Notes under the pieces: generated by a model
Told to the model about the DNA's origin: nothing
The model's input: only the letters and a program-made list of their open reading frames with translations
Databases searched by the model: none
In this document: in pieces, positions 14,837-23,344 of the stretch
How positions within the stretch are numbered: position 1 is the first letter of the stretch
How the letters are laid out: the number at the start of each line of letters is the position of its first letter
NCBI GenBank assembly: GCA_029259775.1
Contig: JAJDEN010000004.1
Span: forward strand, 1-33,174
Direction: 5' to 3'
Origin: Planctomycetota bacterium
GTDB lineage: Bacteria > Planctomycetota > PLA2 > JAEUHO01
Length of the DNA: 33,174 nt
Made by a program: the position numbers and the translations under genes

Positions 14837-15781
14837 TCGCTTCCTCGCCTCAATGAGCAGGTTGATCGTCGGCATGTCCGGCGTGCGCTGACTCCCGAGG
14901 AACTGGACGCGCTACTGCGGGCGGCAGCGTCGCGCCCTCTTGCGGAGGCCAAGAAGCAGCGCGTACGCCGGGGCGTGACGCCGGAGGAGCGTGGGAAGCT
15001 GCGCCTCCAAGGCCAGATCCGCCAACTCGTATACGCAATGGCTGCTTGGACGGGCCTGCGCCGTGGTGAGCTTGTGCGGCTTCGCTGGAGCGATGTGGAT
15101 CTTGACTCGTGCTGCATTCGGGTCCGCGCGTACTCCGCGAAGTCCCGAAAGGAGCAATCGATCCCGATTCCTGGGGCTCTGGCTGATCTCCTGCGACCGC
15201 ATAGGGCGACCGCCGTGACCGGACGCGATCCCGTCTTTCCTGCTGGCAGCTTCCCGGCCCTGCGGACCTTCAAGCGTGACCTCGTGCATGCAGGCTTGGC
15301 ACGGCTCAAGACCGAGAAGCGCGTGGACCGGCACGGTGTTGAGAAGTCCGTGTCCGTCGTCTGTTCTGAGGATGACGAGGGGTGCGTTGTTGACTTCCAC
15401 GCACTGCGGATGACGTTCGTGACGATGTTGGCGCGCGCTGGTGTCCACCCCCGCGTGATGCAGGTGCTCGCCCGGCATGCGAAGAGCGAGACGACGCTCC
15501 GGCACTACACGCATGTCGCTGACGGGGACATGCGCAGCGCGGTCGAGCGAGCCTTCAAGAAGACGGGCACACTTGGCCCCATGCTTGACCGAACTCCTCC
15601 CGCTACGGCGCATGACTCCGCGCTTTCCTGCGGTACTAGTGTGCGCGTGATGGAGCCGACGCCGCCTCGTGCGAACCGCAAGAACTCGGGGCCAGTCCCG
15701 GAAGATGGGGAGGAGGAGAGTGGCGGGAGTGACGGGACTCGCACCCGCGACCTCCGGCTTGACAGGCCGGACCCGTGCTGA
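14828..15781 (+). pseudogene. Tyrosine integrase, catalytic half (split by inversion), ending through att
   Basis: The open frame begins at 14441, but codons before 14828 are antisense to the serine recombinase. The integrase sequence starts at PFASLPRLNEQVDRRH and goes through RRALTPEELDALL, first Arg in TGLRRGELVRLRW, HALR in DFHALRMTFVTML, His in LARHAKSETTLRHYTH with the nucleophilic Tyr. After the catalytic domain it runs across the att core in the frame GGSDGTRTRDLRLDRP and stops after DPC at 15781. Joined to 13841-13371 it gives a 474-residue integrase. Without that half it lacks DNA-binding parts and should not recombine normally. Confidence 0.88.
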
Positions 15782-15974
15782 TGCAAGCCCTTCAAAAACA
15801 GTCGGTTATGCCGATCGGCATCCTCAGGAGTGTCCGCATTTGCGCCGACTTCGAGAGGTTCGGGACCTCTTGGCCGCAGCGCTACCGGGACTTCACGGCT
15901 GCTCACAACATGCCATCGACTTGGTGACGATCGCCCAGCAGAGGGTGTCCGCGGTGATCACCTGGCCGCGCTAG
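15720..15974 (+). other. C-terminal tail for the proximal element's integrase (used in excised circle)
   Basis: The frame used by the proximal integrase over its right att (VAGVTGLEPATSGLTG) is open here as VAGVTGLAPATSGLTG. It continues to a TAG at 15972-15974, giving 84 residues including the core. The segment LRRLREVRDLLAAALPG and the helix QHAIDLVTIAQQRVSAV look like a genuine helical tail. In the circle it would replace the 35-residue ending seen at 24629-24736. Its stop overlaps, tail to tail, the stop of the 1515-residue gene. Confidence 0.65.
15721..15770 (+). other. Central attachment site (right end of distal, left end of proximal element)
   Basis: These 50 nt match the tRNA-Asp 3' part (24630-24679) with one mismatch (CGCACC for CGAACC in the T loop). 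Identity ends after GGCCGG. It is the junction shared by the two tandem elements. Confidence 0.88.
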
Positions 15975-18900
15975 GCGTCGAACGTAGACGCAAGGTCGCC
16001 CCTGATTCCCACCCTCGCTTCGAGCAAGGCATCAATGGCATCAAGAGCCGCCTCTACCGTGGCCGTCTCTCGCTCTTGGTTCGCTTGCTCATACAGCCTA
16101 AACAGCACGGGGCCCAGCCAGTGAGGCCCAGCGCTCCCCCTTGATTGGATGCTGCGCGTCTCCTTGGCTAGGTCCCCAGAATAGGCCCTGCAGATTGCAA
16201 AGATGAGGTCCGCGTGCTGCAAGAGGCTCCCTTCGAGTCCATGAAACGCGAGTACGAGATTCTCCGGGTCCTCTTGGAGAGCGTTCGTGTGCCCGGTCTC
16301 TCTCGCGAATGCGGCGGCTTCCTCGACATCGAGCCAGCTCTGGCCTCGAAAGCAGGCCTTTGCCTGTTGTCGAACCTGGTCGCTGTCATCGGCAAACAAC
16401 GTTCTGAGCAAGGGCACTGCAGCAGAAGTGTGGTCATCAGAGCCGAACAAGTCTGAGGCCGCCCGCGCAGCTCCCGTCCGCAGCTCAACCGAACCAGCAA
16501 GACAGTGGTCCAGGAGGTCCCTCTCTTCACCAAGCACGATGTGGATGGCGGAAGCATGAACTGCCCCAGCGCGCGCGACGGCAGGATCCTCGCTTTCGAC
16601 CATTCTCCTCAGGAGCTGCCCGATTCGATCTGGGTCTCGTGAATACGACCAGCCGATCATCGTGTTGCTCGCCCGAGTGATCAGTACTTGCTCCTCCGAG
16701 TCTCCGACGATGTCTAGGAACATGTCGATCGCAGATGCTGCACTCTGTGCCGTGAACGCAAGAGCTATGTCGAGTGAGGCGACTCGGACTGCTGGGTGTG
16801 GGTCATTGCAAAGAGCGTCGACTGTGGCCCGAAGTGCCTCGGCCACCTCTGGACGGTTGCGGGTCAGAGACGCGAGCGTCTCAGCGACGCAGCCCCGTGT
16901 GCAGGTGATCGCCGCCGTTGCGAGCTGCATGGCCCGTGCGTCGTCTCCATCGTAGGTGCTGTCGAAACCCACCTCGCCCGGCCTGGGATCGGGATCCGAC
17001 GCGAGAGCGCGAACCCTCTCAAGCGTCTCTGGGGCGTGGTCAATGTCTGTGTACTCGCCCAGGAGTCGCGCCAGGGGCCGTGAGTAGGCCTCGTGCCAGT
17101 GTTTCTCCACGAAGGCTAGTAGCTTCTCGATCGCTTCGGGTGTGGCTGGCTGCCAGGACGATCTCTGCTGCTCGGAGATCCCATCTGGAGGGCGCTTCCA
17201 CGAGACACCCGAGAGAACTGCATCGATGTACCGCACCCGGCTCGGCGGGAACCTCGTAGCGAGTGCACAGAATCGGTCAGGTTGAAGTTGCGCCACTCGG
17301 CCCAGATCTCGGGCGAACTCCTCCGCCCCCGTCGCTATCACCACCCCCTCCGGAGAGTCGTCCCATCGTTCGCCGGTAGTGCGCTCGGATGTGACGATCT
17401 TGATCCAACTCGAATCGGACAGCCTGTCCGCTCTATCGGAGATCGGGGAGCGGACCCATCCGCCGCGATGGTGTCCACGTGGATAGGCGATCCAGTGCGA
17501 TCCTTCAAACTTGCGGTGGAGCATCTCCAGCTCGGACCTTGCTCGTGTACTCATCCGATTCGCCGGCAAAGCACGTAGAAGGAAGTACCGCGCCAGTCCG
17601 ATCTTGTTGGGAACGCTCAGGTCACGCTTCTTCTCCGTGCTGTGACGACGCCGGATACTATTCAGCTCCGAGGCATCCCGGTGGTCGAGAATCGCCCTCT
17701 CGAGGCTCTCATATGCCTCGTCCGAGGCCGACTTCGCGCATCTCCCGATGATCTTGCAAGCCTTCGAAAGCGGATGATCCGTGTAGCCCCGATCGAGCGA
17801 GCGAAGGCGAGTCTTGTCTTTCAACAGCCACGCGAGAATCGCATCTGACGACTCAGGAGGCGCATGCATGAGCATGCTCCCATACAGCGGCCATGCATCG
17901 GGCGCCAGCTCTTGGACATGATCCTCTGCCCAGGTGTCCGCGCCCTGGATTGCCGCTCCGGCCACAACAAACGTGATCGCTTTGACTGTGTTTCTGATTG
18001 CGGCGGTTGTGGCGCTGCCTTGACCGGCCTGATCGACGGCGCAAAGCGCTTTCAGTCTGGGCACTAGTTCAGTCCGCACCTGGTCTGCCGCGAGAGCACC
18101 TGCGTGTGCAAGAGCGAAGGGAATCCCCCTGTAGAGTTCGGATGTACCTATGGGCGTTGGGTACTCGCCTGAGATGTGCGAGAGTAGGCCGTCGGCATAC
18201 GCAGCGAGCAGCGCCGCGCACCGCTTCGGGGACGCCTGGGCGAGTTTCATCCAAATGTGAGATTTGCCAGGGACGCAGCGACGAGCCAGTTCAAGTCTGG
18301 TCGCAAAGAGCGCGTCTGTGTCCTTCTCGGGCTGAAAGGGAAGTACGTATGCCGCGACTCGCTGCCATGACTCATCGCCCAGATCGCCGTGTGCAACGGC
18401 CGATGCAATCTCGTCCCCGCATTGCTCGCGAACCTGCCACATCAACCAGGCGGCGCCACTAACTGTGGATTCATCGTCACTCCTCAAGTCCCGGAGGACA
18501 TCGCCTCTTTGAAAGAGCCGCCTCATCCAGGACGCGCTGCCGGAGTAGGTCAACTGGCTGATATGGTCTGCAAGTGACGACTCAGCGTAGGCAGCATCTA
18601 CGATCGCCTGCTCCACATCAGTAGGATCGGAGAGGGCTCCAAGCCACGCCAGAGTCAGGTGACGTAGGTGAAAACGCACCTTAGTACTGGTCAGAATGTC
18701 AGTGAGCGTTCTCTCGAAGACATCGCCGCCTTGATCTCGTAGCAGGTCTAGGAGATGCCGGAGCTGGTGGCGGAAGTACAGGGTCTGGTCACGCTTGTTG
18801 GGCGCGAGTTCGAGGAAAGTCCTGCCATCGCTTTCCATTCGATCAAGCGTGCGCTCCGCATGCAGGAAGTCCGGGAAGCTCTGATGAGTAAACGTCACTT

Positions 18901-20518
18901 GCTTGCCGCGGTCTGTCAGGACATGAAGCGACTGAAGTGCGTTTAGAGCCTTGAGATGCCCGGCGGCCTTGCGGTAAGGGACCGAGAGTCTTCCGTTGTT
19001 CTCCATGTCGTCCAGCAGGATCCGGACTAGATCCCGTGCTTCGCTCTCAAGCCCTTGCTGGGCTAGGTCTCTCCACTTGAGCTTCCAGTACTCGCGCATG
19101 AGATCCGACATCGTGGCGAAGTGTGGCGTGGCAATCTCAAGCCAGAGCCGAAGCGCTTGCGGTGACCGAAGCAAGAGCTTCTGCCTGGCAGCTAGTCGGT
19201 CCCAGTCCTGGCCCTTCTGTTCGACGAAGTCGCGCGACACCGACTCCCTCAACTCTCCGAGGCTGACCTGGGCGGTTCTTTGTCCCTCACTCCACTTCCG
19301 GATCATTGGGTCATGCTTGAGATCGAAGGACCTACATGCGACCAGTATTGAGAGATTCGAGTATTGGAGAGTCTCGCGGCACAGAGTCTTGAAAGCAGCC
19401 ATCTCCCCGGCGGCGTTCTTGCCAGTCCATTGGAGTGCATCGAGTTGATCGAGCACTAGGACGCCCTTCCGTTCAACAGCGAGGTTGCCCAAGGTGAAGT
19501 GCGGTGCGCCTGGGAGGCCGACCTCCTGACCGAAGGTCTCCAAGTTCGGTCGTAATGTCTGGAGGTCGAGGCGTAGCGGAAGAACGGGCACTCCGTCCGC
19601 TCGAAGCGACTGACAGACTTCGAAGAGGAGGCAGCTCTTGCCGTAGCCCGCGGGGGCGTGGACTACGACGACCCTGGTGCCTGAGCTTAGAAGATCTAGG
19701 GTCTCCTTGGCGCCACTCCTTGCAAGTAGCCCTCCTCCTAGCAGCCATGGCTGAATGGACTCCTCGAACTCATGCCATGCCCGCTCCACGGCGGGACCAG
19801 TGCGATCGTCGCCAGGCCGAAGTCGAGTCCCAAATCCGGCCGACTCCATCTCTGATAGCACATCGTCTTGGTGCATGGGTCGGCGCGGGTTGTCTGCAGC
19901 AATCTGGCGAAGGTGTGACAGCGCTGCAGATGGGTGCCCCTCGAAGAGCTGGTGAATCTCAGCTTCGAGGTCTGCCCGTGTCTCCGGGTTGTCGTGAAAC
20001 GGGACGGCCCAGGATCGCCGCAGCAGACTGAATGCTGTCGCCACGTCGTCCGGGCTGTCAGGATCGAGCTGGAGGCGCTTGCAGAAACTTTGGAACGCCT
20101 GCTTGCAGAATCTGCTGGTGTTGACCTGCTCGGTCAGCCACGCATTCGGATCGCCTGGACTGTGACGCGCGCGCAGACCAAGCTCGTCGAGGCTCGCGGC
20201 GAGAACTCCCGATACGAACCGATACTGACTCGCACCGTCGCGTTCGAGTTGAAAACGCAGGTAGTCGAGGACACCGCGGGACCCGAGTGTGTGCATCGGC
20301 CACTGATCAACACCAGTCAGTCCCGCCTTGCACTGGCAAGCAATTCGACACTCATCGAGATCGGTCAGCCACGCATCGACTCCCTTTTCGTCGTCCCCGA
20401 TCGGCTCAGAGAGAACTGACTTCAGGCGCCCCTGCGCGACACGAAGGAGTTGCTTCGCGAGCCACAGTGCCTCGTAGCGATTCCCTAGCTTGTCGCTGTG
20501 GCCACCACGCTCGCTCAC
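15971..20518 (-). CDS. Avs-like STAND NTPase with N-terminal PD-(D/E)xK nuclease domain
   Basis: 1515 residues, GTG start at 20518 with GGAG 8 nt upstream. Residues 1-130 resemble the Cap4/Mrr-type nuclease: Glu16 in GNRYEALWL, Asp48 in EKGVDAWL, Gln62-Cys-Lys64 in ACQCKAG. A linker follows, then a STAND NTPase: Walker A HAPAGYGKSCLL ~288, Walker B VLVLDQLDAL ~353, and an arginine-containing LVACRSFDL. The remaining ~900 residues are helical repeats (HEAT-like, for example NDPHPAVRVASLDIALAF). This order matches AVAST proteins, which sense phage proteins through the repeats, oligomerise and cut DNA. The trigger is unknown. The gene is monocistronic on the minus strand, upstream of the int/xis pair. 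Confidence 0.75.
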   Translation of the reverse strand: MSERGGHSDKLGNRYEALWLAKQLLRVAQGRLKSVLSEPIGDDEKGVDAWLTDLDECRIACQCKAGLTGVDQWPMHTLGSRGVLDYLRFQLERDGASQYRFVSGVLAASLDELGLRARHSPGDPNAWLTEQVNTSRFCKQAFQSFCKRLQLDPDSPDDVATAFSLLRRSWAVPFHDNPETRADLEAEIHQLFEGHPSAALSHLRQIAADNPRRPMHQDDVLSEMESAGFGTRLRPGDDRTGPAVERAWHEFEESIQPWLLGGGLLARSGAKETLDLLSSGTRVVVVHAPAGYGKSCLLFEVCQSLRADGVPVLPLRLDLQTLRPNLETFGQEVGLPGAPHFTLGNLAVERKGVLVLDQLDALQWTGKNAAGEMAAFKTLCRETLQYSNLSILVACRSFDLKHDPMIRKWSEGQRTAQVSLGELRESVSRDFVEQKGQDWDRLAARQKLLLRSPQALRLWLEIATPHFATMSDLMREYWKLKWRDLAQQGLESEARDLVRILLDDMENNGRLSVPYRKAAGHLKALNALQSLHVLTDRGKQVTFTHQSFPDFLHAERTLDRMESDGRTFLELAPNKRDQTLYFRHQLRHLLDLLRDQGGDVFERTLTDILTSTKVRFHLRHLTLAWLGALSDPTDVEQAIVDAAYAESSLADHISQLTYSGSASWMRRLFQRGDVLRDLRSDDESTVSGAAWLMWQVREQCGDEIASAVAHGDLGDESWQRVAAYVLPFQPEKDTDALFATRLELARRCVPGKSHIWMKLAQASPKRCAALLAAYADGLLSHISGEYPTPIGTSELYRGIPFALAHAGALAADQVRTELVPRLKALCAVDQAGQGSATTAAIRNTVKAITFVVAGAAIQGADTWAEDHVQELAPDAWPLYGSMLMHAPPESSDAILAWLLKDKTRLRSLDRGYTDHPLSKACKIIGRCAKSASDEAYESLERAILDHRDASELNSIRRRHSTEKKRDLSVPNKIGLARYFLLRALPANRMSTRARSELEMLHRKFEGSHWIAYPRGHHRGGWVRSPISDRADRLSDSSWIKIVTSERTTGERWDDSPEGVVIATGAEEFARDLGRVAQLQPDRFCALATRFPPSRVRYIDAVLSGVSWKRPPDGISEQQRSSWQPATPEAIEKLLAFVEKHWHEAYSRPLARLLGEYTDIDHAPETLERVRALASDPDPRPGEVGFDSTYDGDDARAMQLATAAITCTRGCVAETLASLTRNRPEVAEALRATVDALCNDPHPAVRVASLDIALAFTAQSAASAIDMFLDIVGDSEEQVLITRASNTMIGWSYSRDPDRIGQLLRRMVESEDPAVARAGAVHASAIHIVLGEERDLLDHCLAGSVELRTGAARAASDLFGSDDHTSAAVPLLRTLFADDSDQVRQQAKACFRGQSWLDVEEAAAFARETGHTNALQEDPENLVLAFHGLEGSLLQHADLIFAICRAYSGDLAKETRSIQSRGSAGPHWLGPVLFRLYEQANQERETATVEAALDAIDALLEARVGIRGDLASTFDA

Positions 20519-20654
20519 AGGCCGGTCTCCACACAGGCAGCGCCTTGCCGATTCCTCTGATCACCAGTCAGATAGGGTACCTCTCCTAGAGACTGAGGTA
20601 GACCGTCGATCTTCTCTGCGCCTGCGTCCGCTTCTCTGTGAACAGGCGCGGGAC

Positions 20655-22430
20655 CTAGCGGTTGTCTGCGTCGATGTGCGGGTCCTCAATCTTGCCTCCG
20701 GCTAGGAGGGTCTCTAGACCCTTGAGCACTTGCTCATCGGGTTCGTCCGCGAGCGCCCTTCTTAGGAGATCCTCACCGCCTTCCGGCCAAGCATCTTGGC
20801 CCCACGCCGACAGTGCACGCAGTGCCATGTGTCGGTTGTTGACTACAGGACTGCGGATCCCTGTCCGGACCAGATCCCATCCCTTGCCAGGGAAGCGACC
20901 CAGTTCCTGCAGGACGAAGCTCAGGTTCCGGTGCGGGTTCCACTCCAGACCCATCCCCAACTCGTTGCCGGGTCCTGTGGCAATCTTGTCGAGTGGGAGC
21001 TTCGTCTTGGCCAAGGCCACCACACGGTCGATCCGCCCAGGATCATCCGTCTGCATGACGTAGTACCACCCGTCATCCTCGCCGGACTTCAGTCGGGTGA
21101 AGTGGGCATCCCAGACATCGACGCCGATCGCGCCTGCCGCTCGCTGTGCGTTGAAGAACTCGGTGGCGTCCTTCGCTTGCAGCCCGGTCTGTACGAGGTC
21201 CTGCCAGTGCGGTAGCACCAGGAGGGACTTGATGCGCTCGAGAACTCGCTCCCGAAGTTGCGGCGTCCAACCTCGTTTCGCGCGTTCGTCCCAGTTCGTG
21301 TCTTCTTCAAGGAAGCTCTTGATCGAGTCCACCGCAATGAGGTGTCGGATGTCGTTCGGCTGTGAACCGAGGAGGTCGACGAACCGATCCACGACGGCCG
21401 CACCGTCCTTGTAGTCGTCGATGTCTTCGGCTGGGCCCCCGTTGATGAGGGCGCCGATGATCTCGCCAGCTCCGACGAGCAACTCTGTGTCGACTGAATC
21501 TCCGTCGAGTGCCGCCAAGAGCCCGCCTGTGGTGGCACACGTGTAAGCGAGGTACTCATACATGATCGAGTTCTGGTAGCCGTCTCGCAGCATCCAGGCC
21601 TTGATCTCAGGATCCTGCGTCTCAGCCAAACGCTCGACGATGTGGACGCGACCCCACCCGGAGACACCCTTGGCGAGTTCGAACAGACTCCGCTCCGGCT
21701 TCGCAGACGTGTTCGACAGCGCGACCGCCGCATAGAGAGTGAACTCATCGTGGCGACCAAGGGTAAGGATGATGTCCTCGTGCTTCCGGGAGGGGACGAT
21801 CCCCAGCATCGCAATGGCAAACTTCACCGGCTCGCGGTCGGGCGCCTTTGTCGCCAACCAGGAGGCGAGTTGCTCCAAGCGCTCGACATCGACTCGCTGT
21901 TTCGACGCCAGCGCCTCAATAAGGTGGTCGAGGTAGCCCAGTGCCCCGTCGTCGTTCATGAGTAGGGCGTAAAGGGCAGCGACGTTCTCCGAAGTCGCAC
22001 GCAGTAGGACTGCCTCTAGCGCCTTCTTCGTCTTGCGTGCCCGCTTCTTGTCCTTGCCCGGCCCCATGTGGTGACCCATGACGCCGTCCATGGCCCCAGC
22101 CGCCCAGCGAACGCCACCGTCGTCCTTCTCGTCAGGCAGGGACTCACCGCCCTCCGCCAGGTCCGGCTTGCCGGGAACGACATGCCTTGCGATGTAGTCG
22201 TGGATGCTGGTGCGGTCGTCCCACGGCGGTTCGACCAGGCCGAGATCCCAGGACTCGGAACGGTTCCAAAACCAGGCCATGACGAGCACTCCAGCTACCA
22301 GAAGCACGAGGAGGACGGTGCGGGTAGAGGGCCGCGCCCCTGCTTCGGAACTCACGCTTAATCCCCCAATGTCGGTCGGGAGATCATCGTAGCCGCAGTG
22401 CCCCTTGCTGTAACCGCCTTGTGTCGCCAT
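20655..22430 (-). CDS. Membrane-anchored helical-repeat protein, function unknown
   Basis: The frame is open from GTG 22511, with other starts at 22445 and 22430; I choose ATG 22430 (MATQGGYSKGHCGY), giving 591 residues. A single transmembrane segment TVLLVLLVAGVLVMAWFW lies near residue 42, with the rest likely outside or periplasmic. The body is helical and HEAT-like, with LGRHDEFTLYAAVALSN and NGGPAEDIDDYKDGAAVV. Relatives with these motifs are spread through Gram-positive and other bacteria and are sometimes annotated limonene hydroxylase, a name with no support I can see. It is the second cargo gene of the proximal element, 136 nt upstream of the STAND gene on the same strand. Any partnership is inference. 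Confidence 0.6.
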   Translation of the reverse strand: MATQGGYSKGHCGYDDLPTDIGGLSVSSEAGARPSTRTVLLVLLVAGVLVMAWFWNRSESWDLGLVEPPWDDRTSIHDYIARHVVPGKPDLAEGGESLPDEKDDGGVRWAAGAMDGVMGHHMGPGKDKKRARKTKKALEAVLLRATSENVAALYALLMNDDGALGYLDHLIEALASKQRVDVERLEQLASWLATKAPDREPVKFAIAMLGIVPSRKHEDIILTLGRHDEFTLYAAVALSNTSAKPERSLFELAKGVSGWGRVHIVERLAETQDPEIKAWMLRDGYQNSIMYEYLAYTCATTGGLLAALDGDSVDTELLVGAGEIIGALINGGPAEDIDDYKDGAAVVDRFVDLLGSQPNDIRHLIAVDSIKSFLEEDTNWDERAKRGWTPQLRERVLERIKSLLVLPHWQDLVQTGLQAKDATEFFNAQRAAGAIGVDVWDAHFTRLKSGEDDGWYYVMQTDDPGRIDRVVALAKTKLPLDKIATGPGNELGMGLEWNPHRNLSFVLQELGRFPGKGWDLVRTGIRSPVVNNRHMALRALSAWGQDAWPEGGEDLLRRALADEPDEQVLKGLETLLAGGKIEDPHIDADNR

Positions 22431-23136
22431 CGAGCATCCCGCCATGGTTCGCGGGCGTGCCCCACACAGACCTGGTATCGCTTCGAGCCGGGAGAGTGTG
22501 TGCCGTTTCACGCCCCCGGGGTGCGAAGTGAAGTGCGACTTTCGTGAGTGCGCTGTTGACGCTGGGCGGGTCCGACTTCCTCACCCCTGCCGGCGGGCTC
22601 GTTTGATTTCAGAAAGACACTTGGGGTAGCGAAACCTGAGGTCGGCGGCTAGGCGCCCAAACGCCTATTGGATCGGCCTGGCGACGTAGGTGTGTCGAGC
22701 TCCTCCCTATAGGGCCACCGATGAGTTCCCCTCCGCGCGTTTCAGGACACCGAAAGAGGTCCCGAGACGACCGTCACGAATGGCATCGGGTGAAGATCAT
22801 TGTCCCCGGGGACGGTGCTCTCGGCCTTCCCTTCGGATGCGGTCCCACCCTCCCTTGATGCTCATCGCAAGCACCTAAGGAAACCTGCTCAAGCACAACA
22901 GAGCCTCACGGCTCCCCGCCCTGCCTTCCTTGACGCCTTGTGGCGAAGTGAAAGGTCCATGAGGTGACTCAGGCCGTCATGAGGGCTCAGGCCCACCTCC
23001 TCCGAGGGAGGTTCAGAAGGAAGAGGTAAGAGGTTTCTCGCTTGAGCGAACGTGTCAAGCATTGGCATGAGTGCTCTGCCTTCTGACGCCTGCCTGTTGG
23101 TCACAACGGACTGACCGCAGGTTGCAAGGAGGTTCG
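22431..23136. other. Gene-free region before xis-int of proximal element
   Basis: About 700 nt without a convincing gene on either strand. I see a small hairpin ACCTCC/GGAGGT (22995-23000 and 23007-23012) and a repeated CATGAG...CTCAGGCC motif around 22960-22993. The region probably holds the promoters of the two divergent transcription units and, near 23000-23130, possible arm-type integrase or Xis sites, but nothing is firm. Confidence 0.4.
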
Positions 23137-23337
23137 ATGAATCACAGGAAGGTGGGGGCGGTGCGCCTCCTAAGAGCAGCTGAAGCTGCCGAGTACCTAG
23201 CCATCAGTGTCAGGACGTTCTGGGCGCTGGTGGCGGCTGGGCAGATCCCACGCGTAGAGGTGTCGCGCGGAAGCGTTCGCTTCATGCAGAGCGACCTCGA
23301 CGCATACATCGAAGACGCAAGGAAGGAGATCCCGTAG
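23137..23337 (+). CDS. Excisionase-like HTH protein
   Basis: ATG 23137 follows AAGGAGG (23126-23132). The 66 residues are a MerR/Xis-like winged helix: LLRAAEAAEYLAISVRTFW as HTH, then IPRVEVSRGSVRFMQSDLDAY. It is related in type to the excisionase of the distal element. It lies 7 nt before the integrase gene and is its likely partner for excision. Confidence 0.88.
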   Translation: MNHRKVGAVRLLRAAEAAEYLAISVRTFWALVAAGQIPRVEVSRGSVRFMQSDLDAYIEDARKEIP

Positions 23338-23344
23338 GGGCATC

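Larger units (their letters stand above)
3937..15770 (+). mobile_element. Distal integrative element at tRNA-Asp (about 11.8 kb)
   Basis: The element is bounded by two direct copies of the tRNA-Asp 3' end (3937-3984 and 15721-15770). It carries at its right end a tyrosine integrase that reads out through att, with an excisionase and a serine recombinase beside it. At its left end is a Rep-like gene followed by small element genes with overlaps. Between these lie a nucleosidase-NTPase gene, a helicase, a Zn-ribbon protein and a PD-(D/E)xK nuclease. No conjugation or capsid genes are visible, so it is a small, probably mobilisable or satellite-like element. The integration module is at present broken by an inversion. 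Confidence 0.85.

Noticed and set aside
15721..15770. Partial tRNA-Asp as a functional or degenerate tRNA gene
   Set aside because: The 5' half is absent; with flanking integrases it is an attachment site. The same holds for 3937-3984.
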